The notes under the pieces are model-generated. The model did not search any database, had not been told where the DNA came from, and saw only the letters and a list, made by a program, of their open reading frames with translations. This document shows positions 12,141-24,230 of a stretch of DNA of 64,000 bases, piece after piece. The position numbers were made by a program, and so were the translations under genes. Positions within the stretch are counted from its first letter, which is position 1, and each line of letters begins with the position of its first letter. Source of the stretch: Otis tarda. Taxonomy: Eukaryota > Chordata > Aves > Otidiformes > Otididae. The stretch spans positions 77,988,463 to 78,052,462 of the forward strand of contig CM048554.1 of assembly GCA_026413225.1 (NCBI GenBank), in the 5' to 3' direction.

Positions 12141-15100
12141 CTAGTTCATTCTGCAAACACAAGGCACTACTTTACCAAAACTTGTTCCAGTTACTTCAGT
12201 GGCATTCCTCACAGGAGTACGGTGCTAGCAATTTCAGGTCTTAAGTGATGAACATGGCAAAGAAGGGAGGATGAAAGAGATTTTAGAGAGAAATGGTTCA
12301 GATGCACTACATCTGCAAATCTTTCTGAACCTGAATGCTTTTTCTGTGTATTTAACGTGTCCGGTTTTCACCAAAAAAAACTCCCAAGTCTTCAAGGCCT
12401 TATCTTTCAAATTTGTCATTATGAAGTATATGATGCTTACTGTATGGTTTCCAATGTGATACACTGCTAATAAAGGGATCCTTAGCATTGGTTTTAATAA
12501 GAAAGAGGAATTGGGACCGGTGGCAGCAGTTCTTGAAGAGTAACACCCATATGGTTTCAAGCACAGCCACCCAGCCTTGTGTGGAGCAGTACAACAGCAA
12601 ACCCTGACAAGCCTTCCGCCCAGCCTTCAAAGCAAAAAGAAAAGTGGAACATGAGGCCAACTGTGAAACTGAAAGAGCTATCAGGTTGGAGGAGGGCTGC
12701 AGGGAAAAAAACCCCTCATAAATTACAAGCCTTAACAACAAAGATCACTTTTAACTTCACATCCCAAGTATTGGGAAGCCACTATCATAATTTCAGAGCA
12801 TCTAAAAAGGAGGAGTGACCTATCAACTATCAAAAAGCATTTCTAGAAATGCTGTGCCTTCACATCATCAGGTATCTTTCCAAATGTTACCAGGAACCAA
12901 CAAATATTTAGTTTTAATAAATAGGGCAGATCCATACTGTCAAGGAATGACTAAAATTAACATATCTAATATATATTGAATATATACATAAAGGCACATT
13001 TCCTTCTTTGCCCCACTCTCTGTGCCACGGGAGTTTAATGGTAACATTTCAGTACTATCTCAGGTTGAGTCTTTCACTTTTACAAAAGCTAAGACTTAAA
13101 TAACTTTCATTGTGACTATAATATGATTGACAACACATAAAATAAAATTAAAAAAAATCTGTCAGACTTCATTTGTACAAGGCTTTTAGGAAAGAAATTG
13201 ACATTTTTTATTATTTACTATTGTTACTTTTAAGACATAGGTAGAATCTAGTTAGTTTTTACTAGTCTCAAAAGAATGAATTTTGCAAACAAAGCCACAA
13301 GGAATCAAAGCTGTGACATTAAAGAATCTACATTCATGTATTACTTTTCAAAAATACAATCTTGGCCATTAAGAAGAGTATTTCCAAACTTATCAGTTAA
13401 GCTCACAGCACTGTATCACAGCCACAAGACACGAAACACATTATTATTAAGCGCTTTAGCCAGCTCTTAACAGCTGCTGAGAACATTAGCGTTTCTACAG
13501 CTTTTGGCAAGATTTAGCAGGTTTGGAAATCAGGAAGATGAGATCTCACAAGAACATTTTTAGCATCAAATCTCTCAAAAAATAAAAATAATAATCTAAG
13601 CAATCATACTTGCAATTTGCAGTTAAACTGTCAATTGTACTACTCTGCCTCTTTCTTCTGTAGTTTCATATTATGTTGTAATCTTTTAATTCTACAAGGG
13701 GAAAAGTCAGTATGAGGTAGAGGTACTCGAAAAACTTTAAAATTCTCACTGTGAAACAGCTTACTGTTTGCCAGTGTGCATACTTCTGAAATTATATTAG
13801 CTGCTTTTTAAAGGTTACCTATTTCAAATTGAAATTAATGGAACAATCATTTTAACTTCCATCCAAAATGCTTTACAGGAATTACAGAGTGTTTTAATTT
13901 GTCAGACATATCATACTGGCTTACCTACTTTATGTAAAATTATTTCCTCTTTTGAAGTGTTTGGTAAGTGTTCATTTGAAGGATGCAGTGTTCCATAGAA
14001 AAACATAAGAAAATTATATTGCTAGCAGTAGAATCCATGGGAACACTTTAGCATTAGAAATTCTTTCAGACAACCTAATCGGCTCTTATTTGCCTGAAAG
14101 AAATCAGGCAAAAGGAGGCATTTAATATTTATCAGTCAGAGCAAAACGGAGTTCATCTGAACGGGAGAACTAGGACTCGGGTTAATTTGTCATCCACGAT
14201 TATCACTTGGAAGTTCACTGAGTTTATTAAAGACAACTACTGTGTGATAAGGAGAGTAGAGACACTATTAACCATGTCATTTAAATTGCTTGAGTTGGCA
14301 CCGTGCCCACGTCCTTCAGATCAGTATATCAACACACTTGTTGCTGGCAGGAACTCATTTAAAGAGAGGGAAGAGGAACTCCCTCAGAACTGAGTGTGCT
14401 GTACAGATTTCTACAGTAACTCATGAGCATAAGCGATATGACAGTGTCTTTGTATTTTCAATTCCTGGACAAGAGAGTGACAAAGTAATGGCAATCAAGT
14501 GAAAGACGCTGTTCTTCCTAAGAAAGAAATGATGGGAAAGCATTTTTACAGTTTTAATTTGAAATTACTTGAATTTGCTTTTACTGGAACAGCATATTTT
14601 GCTTGTAAGTGCAATGCTGACAAACTAACAAAGACATCTCGCCCCAACCACTGGCTCTGCCAGATTTTATGATCCCGTATCTCTCCCCCCCCTTTGCCTC
14701 CTCCCCACGATCTCCTGCTTTCACTTCATTAAGCCTGTAGGAAGGAGAAAAGTTCTGGCTGGACAGTTTATTTTCAGAAGTAGTAAGAGTCATTTTATTT
14801 CACTTCAGACAAGAATTGTGCCACAAAGTAACATAACACATCTGGGAAAGCTGCAATTAAGAAGGTACAAAGATTTTTTTTTCCCAATTCATACCGAACT
14901 TAATAATAACATCTTTGCTGGAAACAACCTATGCGTTAAGTCAGGCATATTATTTCCATGTGTAGAAAACTGTTACAACAGAAACTTTTTCATTCTACTC
15001 TTGTAGAGAGTAGAACTCCTGTTTTTCTAAGCTATGTTCTGATTGAGAAAAGAAAGGGTATCGCTTTTTTGGAAGTGAGGAATTCATTAGCTCTAACAAG

Positions 15101-15327
15101 CATCTTGGTGCGTAAAAGCAGCTTACTTGCGCGTTAAAAAATGCTGTGCTTCCCAAAATCCACACCGTGGCCAGCAATAGCCCGGCGTTCTCCCCTTTAT
15201 CACTTCCCTGGGACACAGACACAGGAGCGCGCGGGCACGGAGGGCCTGAGCAGTATGGCAAATACTCAGGTAGCCGCACAGTACGTGGCCCGAAGCATAT
15301 AATCACTGGGAGAAAAGGCTCTCTTAC

Positions 15328-15388
15328 CTTCCACAAATCGTCCTCTGGCGTCTTCAAGCGAAGGATCTGGAAACGCAAAACCAAAACT
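15328..15388 (-). CDS. Candidate minus-strand exon with two possible acceptors
   Basis: On the minus strand the segment ends in AAG|GTAAGA, a strong splice donor. Two acceptors precede it: TTACTTTACAG (exon 15328-15388, 61 nt) and TTTTGCGTTTCCAG (exon 15328-15366, 39 nt). Continuing the open frame of the upstream candidate exon, the long form reads SFGFAFPDPSLEDARGRFVE plus one base, and the short form reads ILRLKTPEDDLWK and ends on a codon boundary. The two forms leave different phases, so only one can keep a shared downstream frame. I do not recognise either peptide. The exon could equally be 5' untranslated. The next exon is not seen within the window. Confidence 0.35.
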
Positions 15389-16131
15389 CTGTAAAGTAAC
15401 AGCACAACCCGCAGCCAGCCCCGCTGCTTTGCCGTCCTGTGTTCCGTCCCCTGTCCACCCCCCGCCACCCCCAGACCACTTTCCCACCACTTGCACTGCA
15501 AACAGCAACTTTCCCGTGGCATTTTTTTTACTAGCCAGCCATAAAATCGCCTGCTTGTCCAGTTAATGCGAGCATCATAATTTTCATTTACCTTTCACCA
15601 TCTCCAAGGAAGGAAAGCAGAGAGGGGAAAACAGAAAAGCAAATGCATAAAAGAAGCACGAGTTTCAACTCATTTACGATCCCAGATAAAGGTTAATAGT
15701 TAAACTCCTTCCTCTCCCTCCCACCCTCACAATTATTGATGCCCTTCAAGAAATGAAATGTTTTTTTGTTCTCGTTTACCAGAGGCTAGACAAACTGTCA
15801 ACATCTCCACTTTATTTACGGGTTGAGCAAGAGCAGTTCCTCAAACATCAACATTTTTTACGTTAATCCTGGAGAGGATCCACTTCTCTAAAGCTACAAA
15901 ATTTGCCAACTTCTGTAGTATTTATTTTTAACGAACGAGAGCGAGAGCCTTGAGCTATCCTCTCTGCCCTCAGAGGAGAGGATGGGGGAAAGCACGGCTC
16001 CCCTCTCCCAACTTTCAAAAGCTTTAAAAAACTTTTCCCCTCCTTCCCACACCACTCAGCCCCCCAGTCCACTGTCCATCCCATCACCCCCTCCCACCCC
16101 CCAAAAAATCTCTCCCCTCCCGATCCCCCAC
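15389..16131 (-). other. Candidate intron between two minus-strand exons
   Basis: A short interval bounded on the minus strand by a donor CAG|GTGGGG (at 16131) and the acceptors described for the 15328-15388 exon. It is pyrimidine-rich near 15985-16130 on the plus strand. No other feature is seen. The GTGGGG donor is weaker than consensus. Confidence 0.35.
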
Positions 16132-16225
16132 CTGCTTCACGTCCAGTGGGATTTCAAGGGAGGAAACCAAATCTGCCAAGTGGTTCCTTTCGGGCGATTT
16201 CTTCAACCCGTCTGGAGGTTTAAAC
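16132..16225 (-). CDS. Candidate minus-strand exon, unrecognised protein segment
   Basis: On the minus strand a pyrimidine-rich acceptor (GTGTTTGTTTTTCAG) is followed by 94 nt and a donor, CAG|GTGGGG. Only one of three frames is open. It needs two bases from the preceding exon and then gives 31 residues starting FKPPDGLKKSPERNHLADLV and ending EIPLDVKQ. The composition (charged, no low complexity) is protein-like, but a 94-nt frame stays open by chance fairly often. I do not recognise the sequence. The frame has no start codon here, nor in the adjoining CpG-island exon (16851), where the matching frame reaches a stop first. The coding start must therefore lie in another first exon, or the exon is 5' untranslated. 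Confidence 0.4.
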
Positions 16226-16850
16226 CTGAAAAACAAACACCTCTACTGAATGCAAACTCAGCTTTGGGGGTTGCCGAGTTAATTCCTCGGCAGACAGCTA
16301 CTCTCAGTGTCTGGTTACACAAACATACCTACAGACAGGTTAGAGAGGAGTCCCTTAGAAACCAAAAAAGGGGAGTGGGGGGAAAGAAAAAATAAATCAA
16401 AATAGGCACAGAGGTTGGGGGGGCAGCGGGGTGGGTAGGCTGGACAGAGGGAAAACACGCAGCAGGAGGCACAGGTTTAACATCGAGAAGGAACGGGGAG
16501 AGTTAAAGGGGCGATCCGGGAAGGGGCAGAGACCCCAGAGGTCTCAACCGGGGGCGGGGGGGGAAGGAGGGGGTGTCCTTTTGGGTGGCGATGATACCAA
16601 GTTTTTATACACAGCCTAAATAAAACAAAGGAAGGAACAAACCCGGCCGGCCGCGGCGGCGCGGCTGAGGAGCGGGCAGCTCCGGGGGCGGGCGGCGGGG
16701 CGAGGAGGGGGGGGTGGCCCGGCATCGGGTGGTGTCACTGGCACCGCCGCCCCGCTCCGCGCCCTCCTGCCCTCCGCACCCGCTGTAACGGGGGGCTGCC
16801 CTGCCCTGGCTGCCAGGCCCCCGCCCGCCCCTCGCCGCCGCCCCGCTTAC
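16226..16850 (-). other. Candidate first intron
   Basis: Interval between the donor at 16850 and the acceptor at 16226 on the minus strand. It becomes steadily more G+C-rich toward the CpG island and contains G-rich runs (near 16540-16575). No coding feature is recognised. Confidence 0.35.
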
Positions 16851-16990
16851 CTGCCGCTGCCCCCGGGCGCCGCGGGCCGGCCGCGCCCGCCGGCCGCCGG
16901 CCCCTCGCCTCATCGCGCTGGGCACAAAGGGGGCGGCGGGGCAGGGCCACGCCGGGAAGAGCGGTGGTAAGAGTAACGGTGAGACAGCAG
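16851..16990 (-). other. Candidate first exon (5' untranslated) with strong splice donor; upper limit approximate
   Basis: On the minus strand GGGGCAGCGGCAG|GTAAGC gives a strong donor inside the CpG island. The only nearby AUG (minus strand, at 16913) opens a frame MRRGAGGRRARPARGARGQR that reaches the donor on a codon boundary. Joined to the 16132-16225 exon in that phase it would read GTT then TAA, an immediate stop. So either the AUG is not used or this exon is untranslated. The 5' boundary (transcription start) cannot be read from the sequence. Confidence 0.4.
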
Positions 16991-17206
16991 TGACAGCCGC
17001 GGCGGCGGTGGGCAGCAGGAGGAGGAAAATTAAGAATTAAAAGGAAATTTAAAAAAAAAAGAACGAGGGGGTAGACGACCACCCTAATAAACTCCCGTGA
17101 CCGTGCCGGGGAGGCGAGTCCCCTCCTCCCGGGGGCAGCGCTGCGGGGCGCGCTCCTGCCCTGCCCTGCCTGAGGGGGATGCGGCGGAGGGGAGGGGGAG
17201 CCGCTC

Positions 17207-17257
17207 GCCCTGCCCTGCCCTGCCCTGCTCTGCCCGGCCCGGCCCGGCCCGGCCCCG
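17207..17257. repeat. Pentanucleotide array (CCCTG)n/(CCCGG)n
   Basis: About ten 5-bp units: first CCCTG-type, then CCCGG-type, with a one-base variant between. A similar degenerate array exists in the second CpG-rich region at 24765-24830. Confidence 0.85.
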
Positions 17258-19189
17258 GCGCCCTGCCCGGCCTCCCGCGCCACCGCGCTTCAGGGACGGG
17301 CGGGAGAGCGGTCGCGGAGAGAGACTGCGGGACGGCTCGGAGGGGAGGGAGAGGCGGTGCGGGGCCGCTGGGCGCTCCCGGAGCGAGGTGGGGGCGGGGG
17401 GCACCGCGGCCGTTAGAAATCACCCACTCCCACCCCCTCTTCGCCTCCCGTTAATCGCCCTCCGCAGCCCCGTGCGGCCGGGCTGCTTCCCGGCTGTCAC
17501 ATGGCTCCTGCCGCCACCCCCAACGGGTTTCGGGAGTCGCTTCACTTTCACTTTGGCCCCGCCGAGGGGCTGCCGGGGGGGCCGTGGCGCCTGCCAGGAG
17601 CCCCCGCAGCGAGGGGCTCACCCCCTGCCCCGCTCCTTCCCGCGCTCCAAAAGGGGCTGAGCCCCCAGCCCCCCCAGGCAGCGGCCTCCCCTCAGGCCCG
17701 GCCGGGAGCGGGGCCGCCCCTGGGCCCACGGCGGGGGCGGCAGCCGTAACGGCTCTGTTCGCCCGGCGCTGTCAGCTCTCCTCTCGCTTTTTAAGTAGGA
17801 AAATAAAAGAATAAAAAGATAACTGAGAGCTCCTGGCTGGGGGAGGGCATGTAATGCTGCAGCACAGGGGTGCGGCCTGGGGGCAACTGGTCGGAGTGGG
17901 GTGTTTCAGAGCCACAAGCTTTCCCCAGCTTCTGGTGGGACTGATCTCCTGTACCTCCTGTTCCCACTCGACCTGCGTGATCCCTTCAGGCAGTTTATCT
18001 ACAGGAGCTGGTGAAAATTCCACTGGAGAGCCGGCACTGTGTGTTTGGGCAGGATGGGTCTCCTTCGGCGCTGGATCACCAGTGTCCAGTGCAGGGACAT
18101 GGCGGTGCCTTCGTGTGGCCTCTCCCCGCTTCCCGCCAAAACGCCCCACACCTACGGCCACGGGCTGGTCGATGCCCCACCGACAGCAAGTCCAGCATCC
18201 CAACTTTACGCCACGGTCAGATGTGGCCCAGCTTCGTGTTTTTTTGAGCTCAGAATAAACACTTCCAGGGTGGGAGGTGCACTCAATATCAGTATGTCAA
18301 ATGCCATTGCCTCCCTTCATCGTTTTGAAAGAGCAATTAAATAGGAAAAGGGAGTTATGACTTCTGTCTTGCACCCCTCTTTCCCTGTCGGCACCCCACT
18401 CTCGTGGACATGGCCCTCCTGTATGAAGGACGAGATTTTCCATGAGCACCTCTGCTCTAAACCTTGGTACAGCTCAAACTGGAGGGGGGAGAGACAGAAG
18501 AGAGCAGTAGCCTTTTCCTCTCCATCTGCCTCCTGGGAAATGCCCATCACCTGCATGGTGCTTGTGGTCGGGTGGCCATTAACTACCTAACTGAGCTGGT
18601 GGCTCCCAACAGTTCCCGGAAGACGGGGCAGCAAGACGGGGCAGCGCTTACTTCACTAATTACATCTTCACGTGCTCTGTGTGGAGACAACGTTGTGCCG
18701 AGTGAGTCAACTGGCATTATGTCCTTGTTAATGCTTTTATGTAAGCTCTTTCACTCTGGCCTTCTCTCAACAGTCATCAAACATGGCAAAACACACGTTC
18801 ATCCTCTTTAATGAGCTGCCCTGTGACCACCTTCCCCGGAGCCCTCGTCACAAGCACAGCAGCAATCCCTTGGGTTTTGTCGAAGCGCAGCTGAGGCCGG
18901 TGCACTTGGTTCCTCCGCACCTCAGCCTGCTCTCCCCTAATGTCTGGTGTGTTTTACACAGCGTGAACAAGCAAAATATAATTACAGTGGGTTTTGTTTG
19001 GGGGTTTTAATTTTCAAAGCGCAGCTAGATAAAAGATTACCACCCAGAATATACATTCCAGAGACAACAAACGAAGTCCCAGCACCACACATTTTAGCAT
19101 TCTGTCCTGAGGTTTCTGTTTCTGAACTACAACCGTTAGCCTTGATATTCATGGTTAAATGGAACAAAAAATGACCGTGACATTTGTGT

Positions 19190-19440
19190 TTGTGTTTCTT
19201 CCTTTTTTTTTAGCGTTTATCATGAGGCAACGAGAAGCACCGATCAATCAAGACCATGAACAAATGCTCCCTCAACAACCATCTAGTGCACGGCCCGTTA
19301 CTCAGAGCATTTGCTAACTTGAAAATTAAATTGCCATTTGAGACTATTCCATATTCTGTAACATTCATTATCATTCCCTAATTGTCCCTTCAATTACGAA
19401 GCCCAGTTTGACCTCTTATTTTTCTGCTAGAAAACCCCAT
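19190..19440. promoter_or_regulatory. Candidate conserved non-coding element (unverified)
   Basis: Complex, repeat-free AT-rich sequence with several ATTA/TAAT homeodomain cores, an ATCAATCA block and CTAATTG/CAATTA motifs clustered between 19240 and 19400. This texture is typical of developmental enhancers. No alignment was possible, so conservation is not shown. Confidence 0.3.
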
Positions 19441-20279
19441 GAAATGAAGAGGACTAGACAGCAAGATGCTGCTAACTGGCAAAATAGGGCAGAATCTGTC
19501 CCCAATTATATAGTTCCCTCCTTGCATCCCCTCTCCAGTGACAGCATGCACACCACTCAGGAACAATGGCCTGAAGTTGAGAAAGAAAACATTTTACAAT
19601 AAGTGAAATACAAGGAAACAATAGCCTAATTTACCAAATAAGAATAGCGAGATATCATCCCTGAAAAGACTGGAGAGTAATCCAGATAAAAGAAGAGAGA
19701 GTGAAGAGATGATCTGGCAGTCATTCGGGCCTATCTTCCAATGCTGCCCGAAGATTAAATCTCTCCTAACAAAACAGAGCAAGGACCTGAAATAATGTTA
19801 TCTTCTCTTATCTTCCCTGTCCTGCCCCGACCCACCCCCCAAACCACCCCCCGCTGCATTTTAATCAAGCTCTGTTACCTTTGGATGCCCGAAAAACAAA
19901 AGGAAAGGGCAGAAAATACAGAAAGTGAGAGGAAGGAACTTTACTTTTTCTTTTTTTTTTTTAGTTTAAAAAAAAGGCACAAACCTATGTATTTGATATC
20001 ACACTTTCATCACAGGGAGTTTTAATTTAAGTATTTGTAATTAAAAGAGCATCAGTTCTACTTACAAAAGGCTAGAATTAAAGGAGTAGCAAGTTAAGCG
20101 TCCATCAAGCGTCCATGATGTTTTAAGTAAATTGGGAGGCTTTGTTTGTTTGTTGGCTTTTTCAACGTCAGGAAAAGTGGTCTCAAGCAAGTGAAACACA
20201 TTTTTAAATCAACTGACTAAAAAGCTTTCCATCCTCAAAATTACGAGGGAGGAGTGCTGCCTAAAAAATATTTTAATGA

Positions 20280-20760
20280 TTAATAGAAGAATAACTGGAG
20301 GTAACCAAGCCTGCGTTTGGCGGTCAAGGTGCTGTGCAGCGGAGGGAGGGATGAGCGAGCTCAAAGCAGGCCCTTGATGTAGTTTTCACAATATTCTAAT
20401 TTACCAACGTTTATAAGCAAAAAAAAAAAAAAAACAAGAAGAAAGGATAAATTAAAATGTATACCTGGCACATACTTTTGTTTGCAAATGCTTGGGCAAA
20501 CTGTTTGTGATTTAAGTAGTTCTGAGGTTATTTATGATAATGGTATGCATGAGTCTAAATAGCATCCTGTTCTGAAGAAAAGAGCTGAGGGAGAAGTGCT
20601 TTGGGGCAGTCTGCACCCTTTTTTGTCCTTCGGCCATAAAGACAACTGATATGGACAAAATGTGACAACAGTGCGGAGCTGTGTGAGGTGGGCTGGCCGG
20701 ATTAAATCCAGCGTGGAAAGGTGGGCTTACTATGGAAATCAGAGAAGAGCTTTCTGTTCC
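20280..20760. promoter_or_regulatory. Candidate conserved non-coding element (unverified)
   Basis: Repeat-free sequence with a TTTGTTTGCAAA forkhead-like motif near 20477, GGATTAAATCC near 20699 (an almost perfect palindrome holding a bicoid/OTX-type GGATTA core on both strands), and ATGATAATGG. Function is inferred from texture only. Confidence 0.3.
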
Positions 20761-23700
20761 TGAACTAGACAGACCTCCTATAACCTATATCTATCATTGC
20801 GCCTTACTTTTCCTGTACAAAGTAAATAATATCTCTGTGTAAAGCAGTCCACCATATCCCAGCAATGGTAAGGATCGGTGCTTTCAGGGTTGCAACCTGC
20901 TTCAGCCATTCCACGTGGAAGGTCCTCGATCCGAAGTGGCAAGGAGCCTAGTTAAGAAATTTCCTTCCCTCTGAAATGTCAGTTAGCAGAGGCATTGGTA
21001 CTGAAGCTCAGTCCGTACTGAGGGAGAAATTACTGTTATTAGAGTCATGGAAATTTGCTGCCTATTTTCTTTCTAAGCTTCAAACAGCTTGAATTTACTG
21101 AAGGTATTTTCTTTCAGGGTATAACCCTCCTACTCCTTTTCCCTTGCCTAGAATAGGTGGAAGGGCAAAAAAAAAAAGAGCATTGCAGGTCTGTAAGGGT
21201 AGTTTATGAGTGTCAGTAGTTGTTCTTGGCTTTATTTAATTTGAGTTTTGTTTTGGTTTTTTTTTTTAGTTTTGTTAAGTCACTGTATTTGTCCAGGGTA
21301 CTCAGAACCCCGGGTATGCAGGCACTATCTGATAGTCTGCAAGCTGCCCAGATGTGTTAAATTATTCTTATTAAAAGCTAAGGAACAAAAATAACGGTGG
21401 AACTTTTCTCTTTGTAGTTTTAAAGAATTTTTATGTTGCATGGTTGTACTCTTTTCTAGTTCCACTAAAAACAAATCTAAGTCCCAAAATTAGAACACAA
21501 ATACAAAGATTTCTTGTAGCAATTACTTGAATTGGAAGGGAAAGTCAAACTGACTCTGCCACACGTGAAAAACCAGACAAATGGTCAAGATTCGTATTTT
21601 GAATAGGTTGAGGAGGAAACAGTTTATACATTACACATTATTATTTAGGCAGTGGCTAATGTTTTCAAAAGTTCCCAAGTCTCATCTTCAAAAATCTGGA
21701 GACTTAGTATTGACAGTCAGTGAGACATCCTAATTCACATAAGTGCCGTAATAACACAGAGAAGAGGACAGAACATTATTTGATTTGTGCTACTTAATAT
21801 TTTAGTATCATATTTGGTACTTCTGTGAATTCAGGTCCAGACTCAGTGCTAGCACGCAAGGCTAAAAGCTCTCCAGCAAGGCAACCTGCTCCAGAAGAGA
21901 TGTAAATACATGGGCACGCTCACACCAGCTCAGTCCAAGGTGTATCCAATATTCAACCTCAGATCATGGCTGCTAGTGGCTGCTTCAGAGGAAGCTGCAA
22001 GAACCTCAACTAAAAGCATTTGTAGATTAATCATGTTCCTTCCTATCTCCTGCTAATTAGCGATGAAGATTGGCATTGCTTCTGAACAGGGTAATGCAAA
22101 AATATTCTTCTCTTCATTAGGAATATAACTCTCATTTTCCATATATAATTTTTCCTTGAATTCTGTCAAGAGCTTGCTTTTAATGGGATCTTATGACAGT
22201 GTGTTCCATGAGGTAACTGTGCCTTGTACAGAAAATTCCTAAGATCTCTTTTCCATTTCCTCTTGCCTTGTTTATATATTACTCACACAAGTCATAAGGG
22301 TGGCTGAGAAGTTCCTAATCTACCTTATATAACACCCATTATATTTTATACATCTGTGTTACTCATCTGTCCCATGCTCCCAAAGCAGCCACGGTCTTTT
22401 CAAATACCAGTGTTGTCTATATCGCTGACAATTTGTGGTGCTTTTGCATGAGCCATTTTATTTCTGCTCTTTTCTTTTTGAGATCCTATTCCTGGCAGGG
22501 GCTTCCCGCTGATCTACATGATGACAAAGCTTATGTAAATCTTTCTCCCACGCCTGCCTCCCCTTTCCTTTGCTATCCAATATTTAATTAGCTTCTTTTG
22601 CTGCTGCTGCCCTTTGACCAGAGGTTTTCACTGTGTTACCCACAGTGATGTCCAGATTTCCATCCTGAGTCACTACAGCAAACTGAAAGGCAAATCAGTC
22701 AATGTATTTTTCAAATCTCGTGTCTGCTGTTTAACGTTTGCCACGCTGTAACCCATTCTCGTGGCTTGCCTCTCGGAAATGCCTCTCAGTCTGTCAAGCA
22801 TTTGGCCAAAGGAACCACTTGCGCCATTTAAGATGGACGCCACTTAGTTGCACTTATCCTCCTTTCATCTGCCAGACTGTGGGCAGACTGGGGTTACTGG
22901 CTTGAGTTTAGGAAAGAAAGTGATGGAGAATTGTGAAGCATGAGCCATCTTTGTGTCAAAGGGCCAAACTTTCATCTCCTGATTACGTTAAATGGAGGTC
23001 CCTTGGGAAATGGTGCCTCCTGTACAGAAGGGGATTACAGGAGCAGTTGCATTTGCAGCCTTTTGTGCTGTTTGTTTGAATCCTGCTTATCACCAGCTAG
23101 ACCATGGAATTTGGAAACAATATTTTTCTTAGCAGAGGGCACACTGAAGGGGGGTCTTGTTGCAAAATGGCCCTCAATGTCAGAAATACTAGAAGTGATT
23201 AAACAACTCTTTTCCCCTTCTCTGTTTGGATGTATCAGCTACAGGCACAGGAGAGAGCCCCTTCCCTCTGGATTAGTGTTAAAGTGAGAGACATTGTTAA
23301 AAGGCTAATAAAAAATCAAGGAGCCATAAATACTAAGTGATTTTTAAGTAAATATGGTTTTTTTCCCAAGGAATGCTCAGCTGTTAGTGTTACGTTTGAC
23401 AGCTTGTAAAAAGGTACGTTTTCATTGAAGAGCAAGAACAGGTCGAAGAGAGACAAAAGCATGCTCTGAGATAAAGAAATCAAGAGGTATCTGCTCCACA
23501 GATTGAAGGTGTTGCATTACTCTGCGCAATGTCCAGAGAGGGAGAAGTCTGCACAGCAAAATGGTCATAAAATACATTTTTGCAAAGAAGACAGGAAATG
23601 TTTCTGTCCAAAAAAAAAAAAAAGAATAAAAAAAAGCAATCCCTCTGGTGCACTCTGCTGCAGTTTTCCCATCTGGTGAAGCAAAGTGAGACAGATACCT

Positions 23701-23889
23701 CCCCCCTCTCAAACCCCATCTCAAAATCAGCCCCATGCCTTGTGACAGCAGTTTCAGACCCCTGAGCAAGGCTTTGGGTTTTGGGTGTGGAGGACGTGCT
23801 GCCAGCCCCGCATGTGCCTGGACAGCTCTGGCACCTTCCTGGGGCAGCTTAACCAAGGCAGGACAATAAAATAGACCGGCGCTGGGCTC

Positions 23890-24230
23890 GCGGTGACATC
23901 GTGGCTTGTTTAAGCGCGTAACTCAAAGGTCACTGTGTGAGCTGTGAGGAAAAACACTTGCTGTCTCCTTCTTCCCTCAGGGTTTATTGCCAGCGTGATT
24001 ATATTTTCAGGAGCGACAGGGAGGCCCTGATCTATAAATTTAAGGGAGATAGAGAGAGAGCTGATTATCAGACACCTTCTTTTCCCCACTCCAAAGTCAA
24101 TAATCATCTCAGCGTCTCGCAAGGTTACTTTTGGGAGGAAAACAATCTCTCGGCCAGACTTTGTCTGTTTGCTTCTGCTGAATTGCGTTTGGTCTGTCTT
24201 CCCAATGGCGGGGCAATCGATAGCTCACCA
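23890..24230. promoter_or_regulatory. Candidate conserved non-coding element (unverified)
   Basis: A complex non-repetitive stretch just upstream of the second CpG-rich region, with GATTATC, CAATAATCATC and TGATTATA motifs. A 113-codon plus-strand frame crosses it but shows no domain and no coding-like pattern I can identify. Its proximity to the CpG region suggests promoter-proximal regulation. Confidence 0.3.

Larger units (their letters stand above)
10859..15327. other. Non-coding region, presumed intron of the minus-strand gene
   Basis: AT-rich sequence with no convincing exon. It contains the decayed hairpin-type repeat at 11771-11838 and another old repeat relic at 12035-12140. The stretch 13000-14150 is AT-rich with no feature I can name. 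It would be the first part of the intron following the 15328 donor if the proposed gene model is correct. Confidence 0.5.
16400..17790. promoter_or_regulatory. CpG island 1, likely promoter
   Basis: Dense CpG and G+C, in sharp contrast to the AT-rich flanks, with GC boxes (GGGGCGG/CCGCCC types) and no repeat elements except a pentamer array. Several CCGTTA/TAACGG-type (MYB-like) motifs occur: near 16785, 16974 and a palindromic AGCCGTAACGGCT near 17742. It is very likely the promoter of the candidate minus-strand gene; it may also fire toward the plus strand. All long reading frames here are by-products of stop-poor GC-rich sequence. Confidence 0.75.

Noticed and set aside
16851..16913. Start codon at 16913 for the candidate gene
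   Set aside because: In that frame the spliced product would stop immediately (GTT TAA) at the next exon, so it cannot start the open frame of the 94-nt exon.
16735..17660. Several 75-190 codon frames on both strands of CpG island 1
   Set aside because: Overlap each other on both strands and encode Gly/Pro/Arg/Ala-rich low-complexity sequence, typical of CpG-rich DNA.
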